Shown in pieces: positions 33,790 through 46,600 of a stretch of 64,000 bases of DNA. The position numbers were made by a program, and so were the translations under genes. Below the pieces are notes generated by a model. It saw nothing but the letters and a program-made list of their open reading frames with translations, was not told where the DNA came from and ran no database searches. Position 1 is the stretch's first letter, and every line of letters starts with the position of its first letter. Source of the DNA: Ectocarpus siliculosus (taxonomy: Eukaryota; Sar; Phaeophyceae; Ectocarpales; Ectocarpaceae). The stretch lies in contig FN648545.1 in NCBI GenBank assembly GCA_000310025.1, forward strand, positions 92,553 to 156,552, given 5' to 3'.

Positions 33790-34905
33790 GACAGCGAGCA
33801 AGCCACCCTCATCGTCAAACTTGACGCATCATCGGACGCGTCTTCCCTAGGCTGGGGTGGCGTTTTGTCAACATCGGGGGAGCCCAGTACCGCGCTGGTG
33901 GTGTGATCCCAACTGATTGGCTGCACAAGCACATCAACAAGGAGATGTTTGCGTTGTACCAGTTGTCGCGACTCTTTCCGTGTGCGCTTTCCGACTGACT
34001 TGCAGCGGGCTCAAGGGTTCATCGACGTCGCGTTTGTTGGAGCTACAGATCGAGTACCCAGTGGCTGCAAATGCCGTCGCTGATGGTATCTCTCTGCCCT
34101 GGCGCGAAAGCATCGTTCGTCTAAACCCCGAGGGTTTTCCGTATTCTCTGGGAGAATGTGCGGCTGGTCGCCGTTGTTCTCATGGCTTCGGCGACCGAAC
34201 AACGTTGTTGCTGAACGCAGGCCTCGGACCAAGACGCGTTCGAATGCCTCAGATTCTTGGGCACATAACGTAGAGGCACCAAGTGGGTGTACGACAGAGC
34301 CATGCTTTGGCGCATAGACTAGGTATGATACAATTTCGCGCATGCCTTCTAGTTTCGCAATGCGCTAACAGTACACAGCCGCGTCGATGCAGAAAGGGAT
34401 CGTGTCCAAGTTGAAGATGGCGATCCAAAAGTAGTTGGGGCAAGACGGCAGCTGGGACCCTGTTACGCGGTCGGGCGACCCGTGTCGTAGTCCTCTCGTA
34501 GAACCCTACGTCATCTTTACGAGGAAGGAACAGAAGCTTTGTCAACCACCAGAGGCTATGTTGCCGCATGTTCTCTTCGATTTGTTGAGGGACATGCGCT
34601 TCCGGGCACAAACTGCATCGCCTTTGGTGGTACGCATTGAGCATACCAGGGATGTCGCTTTGTTCTCGCTGGCGTTCGCGGCCACGACGACTTCTCCTTC
34701 ACGATGGGATCGCAGATTCTGCGGCTGCCAGCGGGGGAGGATCTTATCTTCAATTTCCAGTTTGGTAAGACCCCCCATGACTCCGTAGACGCCGTGGTGG
34801 CGGGCGCGGACGTTACGGGCTGCCACACTGCTACACGATGCCTTCCTCTCGGGACGGGGGATGTGTGGCACAGTTGCTGGATGGACCTGCAATCGCTGTT
34901 ATCAT
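33790..34905 (+). pseudogene. DIRS/Ngaro-like RNase H and tyrosine recombinase remnant
   Basis: The first block has LDASSDASSLGWGGVL, the RNase H opening of tyrosine-recombinase retroelements. The similarity then changes frame to IPTDWLHKHINKEMFALYQL. Next comes VANAVADGISLPWRESIVRL (about 34065-34130). The recombinase region follows: HVLFDLLRDMRFRAQ (34570-34615), RDVALFSLAFA (34650-34682) and, in another frame, MGSQILRLPAGEDLIF and QFGKTPHDS (34704-34780). At least three frame changes make it a pseudogene. The order RNase H then recombinase fits DIRS/Ngaro elements rather than Cryptons. Confidence 0.65.
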
Positions 34906-35261
34906 GAAAAATTGCCGGGCGGCGTACCGATAGCGTCGCACTTGGCGCCTACTAGTGTAGGAACGGCGGGTTCCAAGACGAGGCGTAGCGAGTACTACCC
35001 TGACTAAAACACGTTGCCGATTGTCGGCCGGCCACGCATACATTCGATTTTCTACGTGTGCGTGCCGCGGAAATAAGAAAGTTTGGGTGGGGAGAGACCT
35101 ACCTTAGAGGCTTGTGTGGTCAAAAGCAATATACCAATATATGGCAGATCAGACAATCAACAGGAAAGTAATGGGCAGGACCACAGGCCGGTGCAGGAGG
35201 CCTCACCCAACCCAATCCAATACTTACATTGAATGATCTAGGTAAGGGACAAGAATACAAC

Positions 35262-35670
35262 AGTATTCACGGAAAACATTTGTTGCGAACAGGCAGCTAG
35301 GGTAAAGCAGCAAGCTGCTGGCCCCATCTATCCTCCTGGTCAGATCAGCTGACACCATGACGACCAGCGCATTAATGTGTTGCGTAGGGTATGGTCGCCC
35401 TCAGCGTGCGTGTGTGTGTGTAGGTTTCGTCTGCTGATCTGTGGCCGCTGAATGAAGAAGAGGGAAGAGGGCACCAGTCTACTGCTGCTGTAAAAAGAGT
35501 TTTTTCTCTGTTTTTTGCCGGCGCTCCTCACTCGAAAAAAAAAATCAGCAGCAAGCAGCAGCCAAAATCAGCAGCAATCAGCAGCCATAACTCTGTATCC
35601 ACAGCCCGCCTTGATATAGATACGGAATAACGCCTGCCAGGCAGCGTGGCAGGGTTTCGCCCGTCCGCGT
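35262..35670 (+). repeat. Left TIR, inner piece
   Basis: Similarity to the right arm resumes at TATTCACGG and continues through GCAGCAAGCTGCTGGCC, GATCAGCTGACACCATGACG and CAGGGTTTCGCCCGT. It then fades near 35670. Divergence is higher than in the outer piece, with small indels in CAG-rich parts. Confidence 0.85.
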
Positions 35671-38467
35671 TTGGTATAGGGTTGATTGGGAGTTTGGTTT
35701 GTCGTGAGTAAAAAGTGGAATGAAAAGAGAAGATCTGGCGAGGAGGCATGCCACATTTTTGGAAATTTGTTTGCCGGCAACTTTTGGTATTTTATTGATG
35801 TATGCATGTCATCATGGACCAGAGACCTCACGCTAGCAGACCTGTGCCCCCCTCTTTTTTTGTTGGCTGTGCCACGGTGCGTAGACGGGGGACGTGGGCT
35901 GCCTGTGCAAGGTCCAAAAACTAGTGTTATATTATTAATCATCTAGGGCGTCCTTGATATCTACCTCGGCCTCTTTTTTCAATGTTTCGTCGATTACACG
36001 GTATGATGTTCCCTGCTCGCCCAACACCGTGCACCCGACGAGGAGACAAAGCGACCCATCCACTACATAGCAGATACGATTATGTGTTCAGGTAACATAG
36101 GCATCGTAGTAGATGACGGCAGGACATGCCCTGAGTAAGGAACAATTCTATTATAGTAAATCACCATATGAAAAATATCATATCTGGCCTTTTACCCTTT
36201 CTTTACCGTTTCTCTCTCTCTCACCTAACCTTGCGGACGGTCTCTTTCCGGCCCTCTCTGCGGCTGTCTCTCTCTCACCACTGTTGTTGCTCTCTCTCTC
36301 TCTCTGTTTCCTCTCTCTGTCTCTCACTCGGACTCGGTACATGTAGCCTTGTCGGACAGCATAATAGGGAGCTCGAGGCCACATTCGAATATGGCGTCCC
36401 GCGGCGAAGCGTTTCCTGAGGCGAACATGGCATTGGCCGTGGCCGTGGACAGCGCGGACCAGAGTAGGTTCGCACTCCCGAACATCGGTATCCGGCAATC
36501 TCGAGGTGCGAATTTGCGCTCATCTTTTAGGAAAGCACTTGATTGATGTATGCATATCAAATTTTGTAGCGGTGCTTGCATGTCTCGTCGTCGTTATCTC
36601 CCAACCTCCAAAGACTGCAGACTGACAACACGTACAATTCGATTCGTTAAGCATCCGCACACGGAGTACATAGCACCGTCCCTGTAAACACGTGATCATA
36701 TCCTAGGCTTCGTGTGGATAAATATGTGCACGATATTTGCAGGTTGACGTTACGGATTGATTGGTCGACTATAATCAACTGATGATGATGTTGCCGTAGC
36801 CGATGAGTATGAAAAAACATCTCGTTCCTGACGATATCTCGTTGCGATTTGCCATGACACTGCATGATGCTGCCGGCAGATTTCTTGGATTTGCTGCTAT
36901 GCTTGCAGCTACATGTCGGGCCTGGCGGCGGGCTATTTATAACATGGACGGCATCCACCTAAAAGGTATTTTGTAAGGGGCTGCGTTGTAGTCGATTTAT
37001 TTGGTTAGTATTTTTTTACAATACATACAACATGAGCCAACAGTCAGTTGAGGTGGTGTGTAGCTGAGCAACTCTCTTCTGTTCATCACCATGGTCCAAC
37101 AACGGTAGGTTTAGTTGTTGGTGTAAAGCAGAGCAAATAGCTTCTGTTCAAGTACACCAAACGCTTTAACTTACCCAAGAAGACTATGTAGTAGCAAGAT
37201 GCACGTCGTCTGGATGGGCCCCTCTCTGTATGGTATCTGTCTAGGGCTCTCACAGTGCCTCTCTTAGAACGATAAATCCAGACTACCTGGGCACACGTTG
37301 TTTGCGTCTCAACGCCTTGCGTATCTACCTCTCGTCGGTCAATTGGTCGTGTGGGGTAGTGTTATTATCCCACGCGCCCTCATCTATCCGTCCCTCTAAA
37401 CAGAACAATATCTGGACGAAGGGTTTCCTTTGTTCGTGTGTACACGAGCGTGATGTTTTTCCGGGGTAATAGGTGCAGTTAAGTAATGTGAGGTAGGTCC
37501 CTGGTCGCTGGTCTCACCGAACAAAATCGTAGTATTGTTCAGGGGAGTTATGTTGGCGACATCGGGTGAATCACTGTTTCGTCCCCCCCACTTCCCAACA
37601 AGCCTGTTTCCCGATGGCCCACCCGCCGCCGCTAAACAGCAAGCCCGGCATATTGTAGATTTGTGGACTACAACCTTTATTTCTCCAACACCGTGCACGC
37701 CATCTCGCCCATGTTCATTTTTTGCATGTGCATTTTTTCTGGCCAGGTTCTTCGCCGAGGGTGCTGCGCTCGCCAGGAAGGAAACAAAGTAGCAGTATGG
37801 GGTATGTTTGGCTCACCCAAGTCTGTGGAGAGTATTTACTGTAGACGGGGTTCCCGGGACGCATAAAGTTGGTAGTAGCCGGTTGTATATTGGCGTGGGA
37901 TATATACTGAGGATTGTAAGAAGATGCATATGTCTATTCTCGGGAAAAAGTGCGGAGCCGTGCACGAAGTAGTTTGTAATAAACTGCACGGTTCTCGTGC
38001 GTCACACGCGGCCACACGATCGCACTCGGTGTGGACCATATCGTAAGTGGTTTGTTGTGTGGGGTGCAGGGCTCGTAGTGTTTTCGGAGTCGGGTGTTGG
38101 GTAAGGTGTTAACTTCAATTTAGTATTTTTGGGGAACTCCGGAGCTGGCAGTGTAATGCATGCACGTTGGAGCGAGCTCGATCGGACAAGAAAAATGGCA
38201 GGGAGGAGGGCGGGGGTGTGGATAGAGGAGGGTGAGATGGTCCCTCCTTCTAGCGCGCGAGTAAAAACTTTGCATCGCTGAATAACAACGTGCCTGGCGC
38301 CATGATTTGAACGTGTGTGTGTCCGTGACATGGGGGACCCGGGGTGGCCGTTACTAGCTGAATCCCCCGCCACACCCTTTCTGCCAGGGGGACAACCCGC
38401 GTAGACATACTCTGACAGTCAAGTAGAAGCTTCAATAATTCGAGACATCCATCTCGCATTAATTTTT

Positions 38468-38498
38468 ATTGCTTCGGGCTACGACATCCCGAAGCAAT
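38468..38498. terminator. Perfect 11-bp stem hairpin
   Basis: ATTGCTTCGGG (38468-38478) pairs with CCCGAAGCAAT (38488-38498) across a 9-nt loop, with AT-rich flanks. No gene ends just upstream, so the terminator label is only one option. It could be a structural or regulatory hairpin. Confidence 0.4.
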
Positions 38499-38660
38499 TA
38501 CAACTAGGTTAAAATTAGAGTTGTTCTGTGCAACAAGCCTAGCCTCTTAAGCGACCCCGCAAAGACCCCGCTGGGCCTTCCATAATCCCCTGTTGTGGTA
38601 TGTATGCACGCTCCCTGAAGTCTGGTTGACCCGTGAAGAAGGACTCACTTGTTATTATCA

Positions 38661-38861
38661 TGTTGTAGGATAACAGCAGCAGTAGCTGTGGCCTTGGGTT
38701 TTGAGAGAACCGAGGCTATGTGGCTCCGATTGAGCTGCGTCTAGAGGGGACAGCCCTCTTTTATCCTTCCGCATAGATTTACAATCCCGCAGACGGGGAA
38801 TCAATAATGTTTCCCCGAGAATGGATCTCTCAATTCCTCCTACACTTCTAATCCTATGACA
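38661..38861. repeat. Possible 201-bp solo LTR or small TIR element
   Basis: It begins TGTTGTAGGAT and ends ATCCTATGACA, imperfect inverted termini with TG...CA ends. No 5-bp flanking duplication is evident (TATCA against GTAGC), so this stays tentative. Confidence 0.3.
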
Positions 38862-39999
38862 GTAGCCCACCCTCGAGGTTCTCACACGCAGCAGGTAGGT
38901 CGATGCTATACACCTCGGGGCTTGAAAGACGATTATCGAGTCCCAACATCAAAAAAAGAATCAAGGATGGGGAGCTCCAATAAAACAACACAACTGACCC
39001 TCCCACACCTCTCCCTCGATGGCATCGTTTGACCTCTTCAAGAAAATAAGGCAACAAACGGAACAAAATAACGAGCAACGCAAAGGCTAAACAGGGTCAG
39101 ATAAAAAAATAATAACGCGAGAAGAAAGAGAAGAACAAGCAACCGAAAGGAAAGATAGACAGAAAGATGCGTCGCCTAAACAACGAAAAAGCACATCGTC
39201 GGAACGACAAAAGAACGAGAAAGTTCGGCTAAACGGCGAAGAGCAAGGAAGAGACTTGGTCGAAAGAATCAGAAAGGTACGTCGTCGGAACGATACAAAA
39301 GGAAAGCCACAGCCTACCAAACAAATTGCAAACAATGACCATGACAGCGCGCGGAAGCTAACCTAGGCTTCAAAACACCGATAGACCGCAAACAAACAAA
39401 CGCAAAAAAAGAGAAAGACCAAACGTTCCGTAAAGAAAGACAAGCGCTCACGTGCGAAAAAAAAACAAGCATTCCGTCAGGGAAGAAAGAGGAAAGAAAG
39501 ATAGATAGATGTACGACATCTGATGTCGTACTTGTATCACAAAAACGAAGGCCTACAGAACCTACGGCAAAAACACAGAAAATCGAAAGCAACCAAGCAT
39601 GCTTTGCCAATGAGAGCGCGCGAAGTCATCGGTCGACGAATCGTCCGCTACGCCGCTACGCGACATGTCGATGTTGCGAAGGATACATACCCTTTACACC
39701 CTTGAGTAGTGTCAACCTCCCGCGAGCTTCATTGATAACTCGCGACAGAATTATTACTTCTTTGTTTCTGCCAGATCTAACCGGATGTCAATCCACGCAG
39801 GAGGAGACGCAAGAGCACCAGGAGAAGTAGAAAGACGGATTTCGGCTGCCCCCGTGATTGAATCCCTTCTAGCGTGAAGGAAGCGCCTGTAGCAGGCGTT
39901 GGCCGTACCCTATCCTAGGACCACAGAAAAAAAAACGGCCACCACTCTGAGCAATCATGGTTTGACACACGAAACCTTTGCAAAACCGTGACGAAGGAT

Positions 40000-42900
40000 T
40001 TAGTCAACATGCGCATGGACGTCACTTCCCACATATTCTTCTCCTCCTCCTGCGTCCGACCCTTCCGGCGACCCCTGGCCTGACAAACTACTTGGGCCAG
40101 ACGTCTGGGGACAGATGACACTCACACCAGGGTCAACGCAAACGGCAACTCCCGGGTTGGATGCGGCGATTCGTCCGGTTACAACGAGCCTTACTGGCGC
40201 GTGGTATCCGGGGACGCCGTCATTGAAGGCGCCAATCAGCGTCTCGCGGTTGTCCGTCCGTTGAAGGTAGCTGGAGATCTCGTGGTGCGCGCTGCTCTTG
40301 TCCTTGCCTTGTTCGCAGCAGGCGTAATACGCTGGGCACGACTCCGCGACGCGCAGGTAGAGCGCGGCCTCCGAGTGCTTTACAATCTGGTTCTTGGGGC
40401 ACATTTTCTTGAGTAGTCCGTTGTCCGCCACGCGGACGAGGCGCACGAACTGAAGGTCTGTGCTGTGGTCTTCAATGTTGAGGGAGTCGAGCGCCTGCCC
40501 GTGGGAATCGTACACGACTGGATTTCCCGAAACGGGAATGTCGTTATGGGTTGTCTGGTACGATGTCTTGTTCCTAGCGCACAAGTAGGGCAAGTCGTCG
40601 TCGGAGTTAACCTGAATCCACCCGGGGCAGGGAACGTGATCACAGGGGGGGATATTGGGGACCGGAGCACAGGGGGTTTGTGAGGAGCCACGAATGGTCT
40701 CGAACCAACACTTAGTGCTTGAACAATCACAGCAGCAGTGTCTAAAGACACAGAACGGGGGGCGCCCTTGCCTTCACCGTGTAGTAAGGGTAGAAAATAT
40801 GGTGCTTCGCCGAATATCGTAGTAGTAGTACAAGTAGGTCTATTGGCTGCGAGGTCGGCCACGTCGACTGTATAAATAATAAGTTGAAAGACACCTGAAG
40901 GTGGCAGACACAGAGAGAATCTCAGGATCGTAGAAGGTACATATACATATACATACCTACCTGCTAATCACATAAAGAACAAACGCAGGTATCTCACCTT
41001 GATGACCCACCCCATTTGTTCTGCAATTGCTTGGGCAGCTCCCAGAAGAGCCCGCTCGTCAGGAGTAGCACCATCTACGCTGCCGCCTTCACGCAAGTTG
41101 TTGGTCCTGGTGTTGACGTCTGCGAGAATGCGATTAGGCGTGGTGGTCTCGGGGATGCCATCCGGTAGAGAGCCGTGTGAGATGTACGTGATCTCCGACG
41201 CGGAGCCGTCGTCCTGCATGTTGGAGGAAGGCGGTGCGACTGAGAGTTATACGGGAGGTGAACCGGAAGAACTATAATAATGGCTCTCGTCCAAATAACA
41301 AGTACAAACTTGTGGGCATCGTGCGTTCGTAAATTCAGGTAGTAGGGCGACAAGCATGCCTGACCGACGAGATTGACTTACAGTAAACAGTCCCTTCCTC
41401 CATGCGCCCTCCCATGCTTCCTCGACGCGGGTGGTGACGGCACCATGATGCTCCGACGCGACGAGAAAGGCCTCTACCTTCCTCCCCAAGTTTAGCGCAC
41501 ATTCGACTACGCCATCCGACTCCGCGTGCATGGACACCACTGTGTCTCCCGCCTTCGTCCAACTTCAATTCGATGGGGCATCGAAGAGAATGGCACGGAG
41601 AGGACGGGGGGGGAAGGGGGAGGTCGCAGATCACGATACATGGATGATTGGCGTAGCAATCAATTATATTCTCCTTGAAATCTTGATGCATTTGACAGCC
41701 ACAGAACCTCCACGTACATCATTAACGTCAGGGATCAGCTGAGCACCTCCACCTCCCCACCGCTACTGCCCCGTCTGGCGTACCAAACATGCACGCGCTT
41801 AACTACAACACGAAGAAACGTCGAGTCCCACCCAACCTCACCGCTGTATTGCGAACTGTACGACATTGTCATGGTATCCCCGGGTAACCCCCTTGCGAGG
41901 TACGTCACCCATGAGTGGCGAAGGGATACGCCTGCCGCTGGCGGTACTCCACGTACTTCCATCGCTCGATCCTGCCGAACGTCTGCCAGTAAAGCTCTGC
42001 GGCGTTACGGTGTCGTTGCAGGTGAAGTTCATTCCACCACCGTCACCGCAGCCGTTGTGGTGAGCCACGATGTAGTGGTCGAGTGCGCCGCCGATGAACT
42101 TCTTCTTGCTTTCAGCGGTCAGCCCGCCTCCCCGGGAGCCGTATTCGACAACCAACCCGTGGTCCTCGACGACCATCCCTAGTCCGGGCTGCTGTAGGTG
42201 TTCTGATTTACCCCGGTGCACAGCAAGAAAGCGCGACCAGTTCAGGAAGTATGGGTAGAACAACAACACCTTCATCAAGAATCCGATTGAGACCATGCCC
42301 GTGCGGCCAACAACAACCCAGAATTCCTCCCGAAACCTACTACTCGTGACGTCAGACATCTTCCAACCAATCAAACACTCAATATTACTCACCCACGATG
42401 CAGCGTTGGTGCTTGTAGATGGGGACAGGCAAGGACACCAGAACTGTTCCCTCCGGGTGCAACAGTTCTTTGCAGACGTGATACAGGAGCCCTTTCATGT
42501 GCACCTGGGCTGACGGGTTTTCCTGGAGCAGATGGTCGTGGAGACCAAGGGGGACAAAGACCAGCTTCGCTAGACCGTTCTCTAGCTTCAGCACCCCGAC
42601 GTCTAGGTCACCGAAGCCAGAACTCAGTGGAGTCGACTCGTGGATGCAGGTGCTCGCAATCCTGTCGAAATGCACGAATAAGGGGGAACACGAACAACGC
42701 AGCACCAGCAAATCGACGCGAATAGGACAGGAACGGGAACGTAAGTAGAAAAAAAATTAAGCACACGCTGTAAGAGGCGACAGTTGGAAGATCTGGCATA
42801 CGTCGAGAACACTGAAATGTACCAGCGCGCGGAAGTCACCTGCGCGCGACCTTAACGTCATACTCTGCGCCTGGCGAAGAAGGTAGCGGGTTGACGGCGT

Positions 42901-43588
42901 TCTTCTTCGGAGAGCCACCCGCCTTGCCCTTTTTTTTCGCTCTCCCCTGCCCGGTGCGAGATTCCGCGCCGTCATCGTCGTCGTCGTCGTCTTGGGATTG
43001 CCGACGCTTGGAAGCCGCCTGCTTGCCGCCCGCAGCCGCCGTTGCCCGGCAGTCCTTGCAAGGGCGCGTCTTCTGCATCTCGTTTTCCGTCGGAAGAATG
43101 GTCAATGAACAGTCCCCGCAATATACAATCTTGCACTTCGGGCAGTAATACCTGTTGGGAGCCATCGACGACGGAGTACACACAGAACACACAGAGGGCG
43201 CGCCAAAACGAGGATTAATTGTAGGTCAGAACAGATCGGCCGAATTTCGCCTTGTGCTGAGGGCGCGCATGTATGTGGGGATGGTGTGGTTTACGGAATA
43301 TGAGGGTGGTTTACTTAGAAGCGCCTCCTTGGTTTATCTGCATGGTGAATGAGGTTGATTGGGTCCGCATAATCACAAGTCCGAAAAAAAACGCCGCCGG
43401 TCAGGAGCGCCCTATTGCGCATTTGTCATGAAGGCCACCTACCCTGATGTTGCCGGTGGTTTGCAATGACCACACAAGACGAGGGTGTCCTTTCCCACAC
43501 TGTCGTCCCTCTTCCGTCGGCGCTGTTTGCCGCGTTGCTCCTCGTCGTCGTCGTCGTCGCCCTCCCGTCGGCGTTCCTTGCCGGGTTG

Positions 43589-43648
<60 letters not shown>

Positions 43649-46600
43649 CCCGCCGCCTTTGTTTCCCTCCGAGCCCTTGTCACGAGGAGGAACCATCTGT
43701 AGATGGCGGAGGTTGACGTCGTTCAGCACAGCACCGTGTTTCTTGTCGTACTCCACAAGAAACTCCCTCAGGTCGGGGTCTTTGCTCAGAACCTGACACA
43801 AACAACAAGCGAAACATGCATGAAGGAGGTTATTGTCATCGACAATCAGACGAAACGAGAGTTGTGCACAAGATATGTGTCGGCACGGAAATCATACGGG
43901 GCGATCATCCGAATTGCACACCATGGACATGAAGTTCAAATCTCCCTTGTACGTTAGTGATGACGTATATAGGATTGTTTGGGAGGCTGACCAAGGCACG
44001 GGTTTACACAACCACCATTGGCATGCGAGACACAATACACAGTTCGGTCAGGGTCAGAGGGCGATCGGTATGTTTCCGTCAAATGGAGAAAGGACCCTCC
44101 CTTTCTTTGTTGCCTCGATGATTTAGCAAGGCTTCACGCGGACTACTGGACATAACAATACGTGAGAGGAACGAGTGTGATGGTGTACAACCTAGTAGTA
44201 ACAGATAGACTTGCGTCCCGTTAGGTCGTTCGTGATCGAGAGGACGGGTGCTTGGGGTTTTGCAGGCACTGGTGTCCTTGCACACCTAACACACATACGG
44301 CTCATGGGGCCCACAACCTACATACATGGCAGGAAAATGTGTTCTGCCTGTTGTACGCACAGAAGAGCAGCCAATATTTCGTGTCAAGGAACTAGAGCGT
44401 AGTACTCTAGGTCTTCTGTTGGAGGCGGTCGAGGTTATAATATAACTCCTACCCATGCTTACGCCGGACGTTGACTCACTGTTCGAAGCTGCTTCCCTGG
44501 ATTGGCCAGGAGCACCTCTCTCTCGGTAGCGGACAGGGCGGGAGCGTGCGCAGGAAGTTTTGATTCCAGCGCCTTGATATCCCTCTCAAGTTGCGCCAAG
44601 TGGGGCTTGAGGTAGTTGGCGTAGTGTCCGGGCTTTGCAAAAGCTAGATTGTTAACCAGCCTGCAAAAGACCAACAAGTGTAATACGCGAGCACGTCAAC
44701 CAACACCGTGGATCTGTACATATACCGTATATGACACAAGATAACACACCCCCTGGACCGATTTTCAAAGCTCGATTACTCCACGACGAAGAGGATGCAT
44801 AAATGAAACAATACGTTTTCGAACAGCTCTCGACGAGACGGTTCCAACGCCGCCGTTTTCGGCGCTGTGACTCTTCCTGCTGTTGAGAAATCGAGCTTTG
44901 AAAATCGGCCAAGGGGGTGTGTTATCTTGTGTCATATACGGTACACATATATATATATTATGGTGAGTACATCAGCGGTATATATATGCACGAAAAAAAG
45001 GTGCTTTAATGGAAGATTTATGAAATTGCCAAAAGTGCAGCCCGACACTATTACCCATTCTATTGTGAGGGAAACCACTGCAAAAAAAAACGAATTGTCG
45101 GCCGTCGAGTTTGGCAGTAATGTCATCAAACTATGACCGGAACCCCACCCACAACAAATTAAAACAGTCCTCCCGTTATGATACAACTCCATCCTTGTGT
45201 AACCCATGCCTCATGAACTAAAACCTATATATACGAAGGAATCACACTCACTCCTTGAGCGGTACCGTCCACAGATGCCCAGGCACGATGGTCTCGACGG
45301 CCGCGATCCAAGACGTCGACGCACTTGCTTGAGCTAAGGCGGCGGCCTTGTCTATCTTGCCGTCGTTACCTTTCGGGCACCTACCGCATACAAACGACAA
45401 AAAAAAACGAAAAAAAAGTTAGAAGCCGGAATACAATGGTCGTTGGTCTCCCCTGTACTGACAGATACACACAACGTACGGTGTCTAGCAATTTGTCTGG
45501 CCGGACAAGAAGTGTTGCTATTGTTGTGACGAAGTGATGTACACATGACTAGCTAGTGTCGTGCAGGTCACGGCAAGACGAGCGTGTCGAGGCAGGTTCA
45601 TCGGGGCAGTTAACGTTGCGGGGATTGAATCGGGTGGATGTCATGGACAGCGATGACGGTGATATGCGCCGGGGTCAAATGTTTGTCATCGACAGCTGCA
45701 GTGTAAATCGTACCGGGCGAAGACCTCAATGTACATTGCTTGTTCGACGGGCTTCTCGGAGAGGCCGGTGAACTCCTTGGTCTTGAGGAAGGTCTGCGTG
45801 ATGCGTTCATGACCCGCCAGCTTTTGCTCGGTTATGGCCTTCAAAGACGCCATAGCTTGAGTGCTGAAATTGGCGGAGATCAAGAGGTGGTTGCGTAGCG
45901 TCTGGGTGCTCGGCGTAACGCCTGGTACCTGCAGCGACGAACGAACATTTCATTGCAGTTGCAGTCCGTCCGGCAAGCATTGTTAAGTATTTTTATTGCA
46001 CTCCACGATCGACGCAGGATCCGCATACAATTGACAAGAAAACATTACCGCGCAGGAAGGGTCTCGCCACGATGGTTACCCGACCTGAACTCATTCATTG
46101 AACGTTTACACTACTTTGGGGATCGTCGCTGCCTGTTTGTAAATCATGTAGTTGTAGTATTTATGATGCCGGCCGCGTTTGTCAGGGTCAGGTAGCCCCA
46201 CCTTGGCCCAGCACGCCTTCAGTTCCTTTGCAGTGACTGTTTTCTTCATCTTGTGTCTGGGTCGTGACCTGTTCTGCTCGTCGAGAACATCCTGTATCAT
46301 GGTGCCGAAGAAGAATACCTGGTCATACGTCGTGCGCTTGGCGTGCGTTTCGGAGCATTGGTTGCAGGCTGCCGCGCATCCGGCAAAAAGACAAAAAAAA
46401 AACGCAAGAAAAGGGGCGAATTTGCGCAGGGCGCGTTAACGGCACCACCAGTAAACACGCCAGGTTCGATCACATGACACAAATAAGTGGTGGCCATGAA
46501 GGGTCGCGTTAGTAGGCCCAAATGCAGGTTGAAAGCGAACGGGACGGGGTACCGTGAGGTTAGATGCAAAGTGTTGTTTCTTTGCCATTGTATGTCGTGA

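Larger units (their letters stand above)
32349..35261 (+). mobile_element. Tyrosine-recombinase retroelement fragment inserted in the left TIR
   Basis: This 2.9-kb segment is absent from the right TIR, so it inserted after the element formed its arms. It carries remnants of a DIRS/Ngaro-type RNase H and tyrosine recombinase on the plus strand, a 64-bp tandem pair (32839-32966) and an A16 run next to a G-run near 33380-33409. Full element ends and a reverse transcriptase core were not recognised, so it is probably truncated. Confidence 0.65.
35671..39990. other. Gene-poor left subterminal zone of the giant element
   Basis: About 4.3 kb carry no supported gene. Visible structure includes a CT-rich microsatellite (36209-36330), a hairpin (38468-38498), a possible solo LTR (38661-38861) and a purine-biased plus strand rich in GAAAGA words (about 39090-39510). 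Open frames on either strand are short and lack motifs. Confidence 0.5.

Noticed and set aside
38661..38861. Solo LTR as a firm call
   Set aside because: The termini look right but no 5-bp duplication is present, so it is kept only as a low-confidence repeat.
43447..43796. Plus-strand open frames rich in Val, Arg or Ser
   Set aside because: They are produced by the GTC microsatellite that encodes Asp on the minus strand in exon 6 of gene A.
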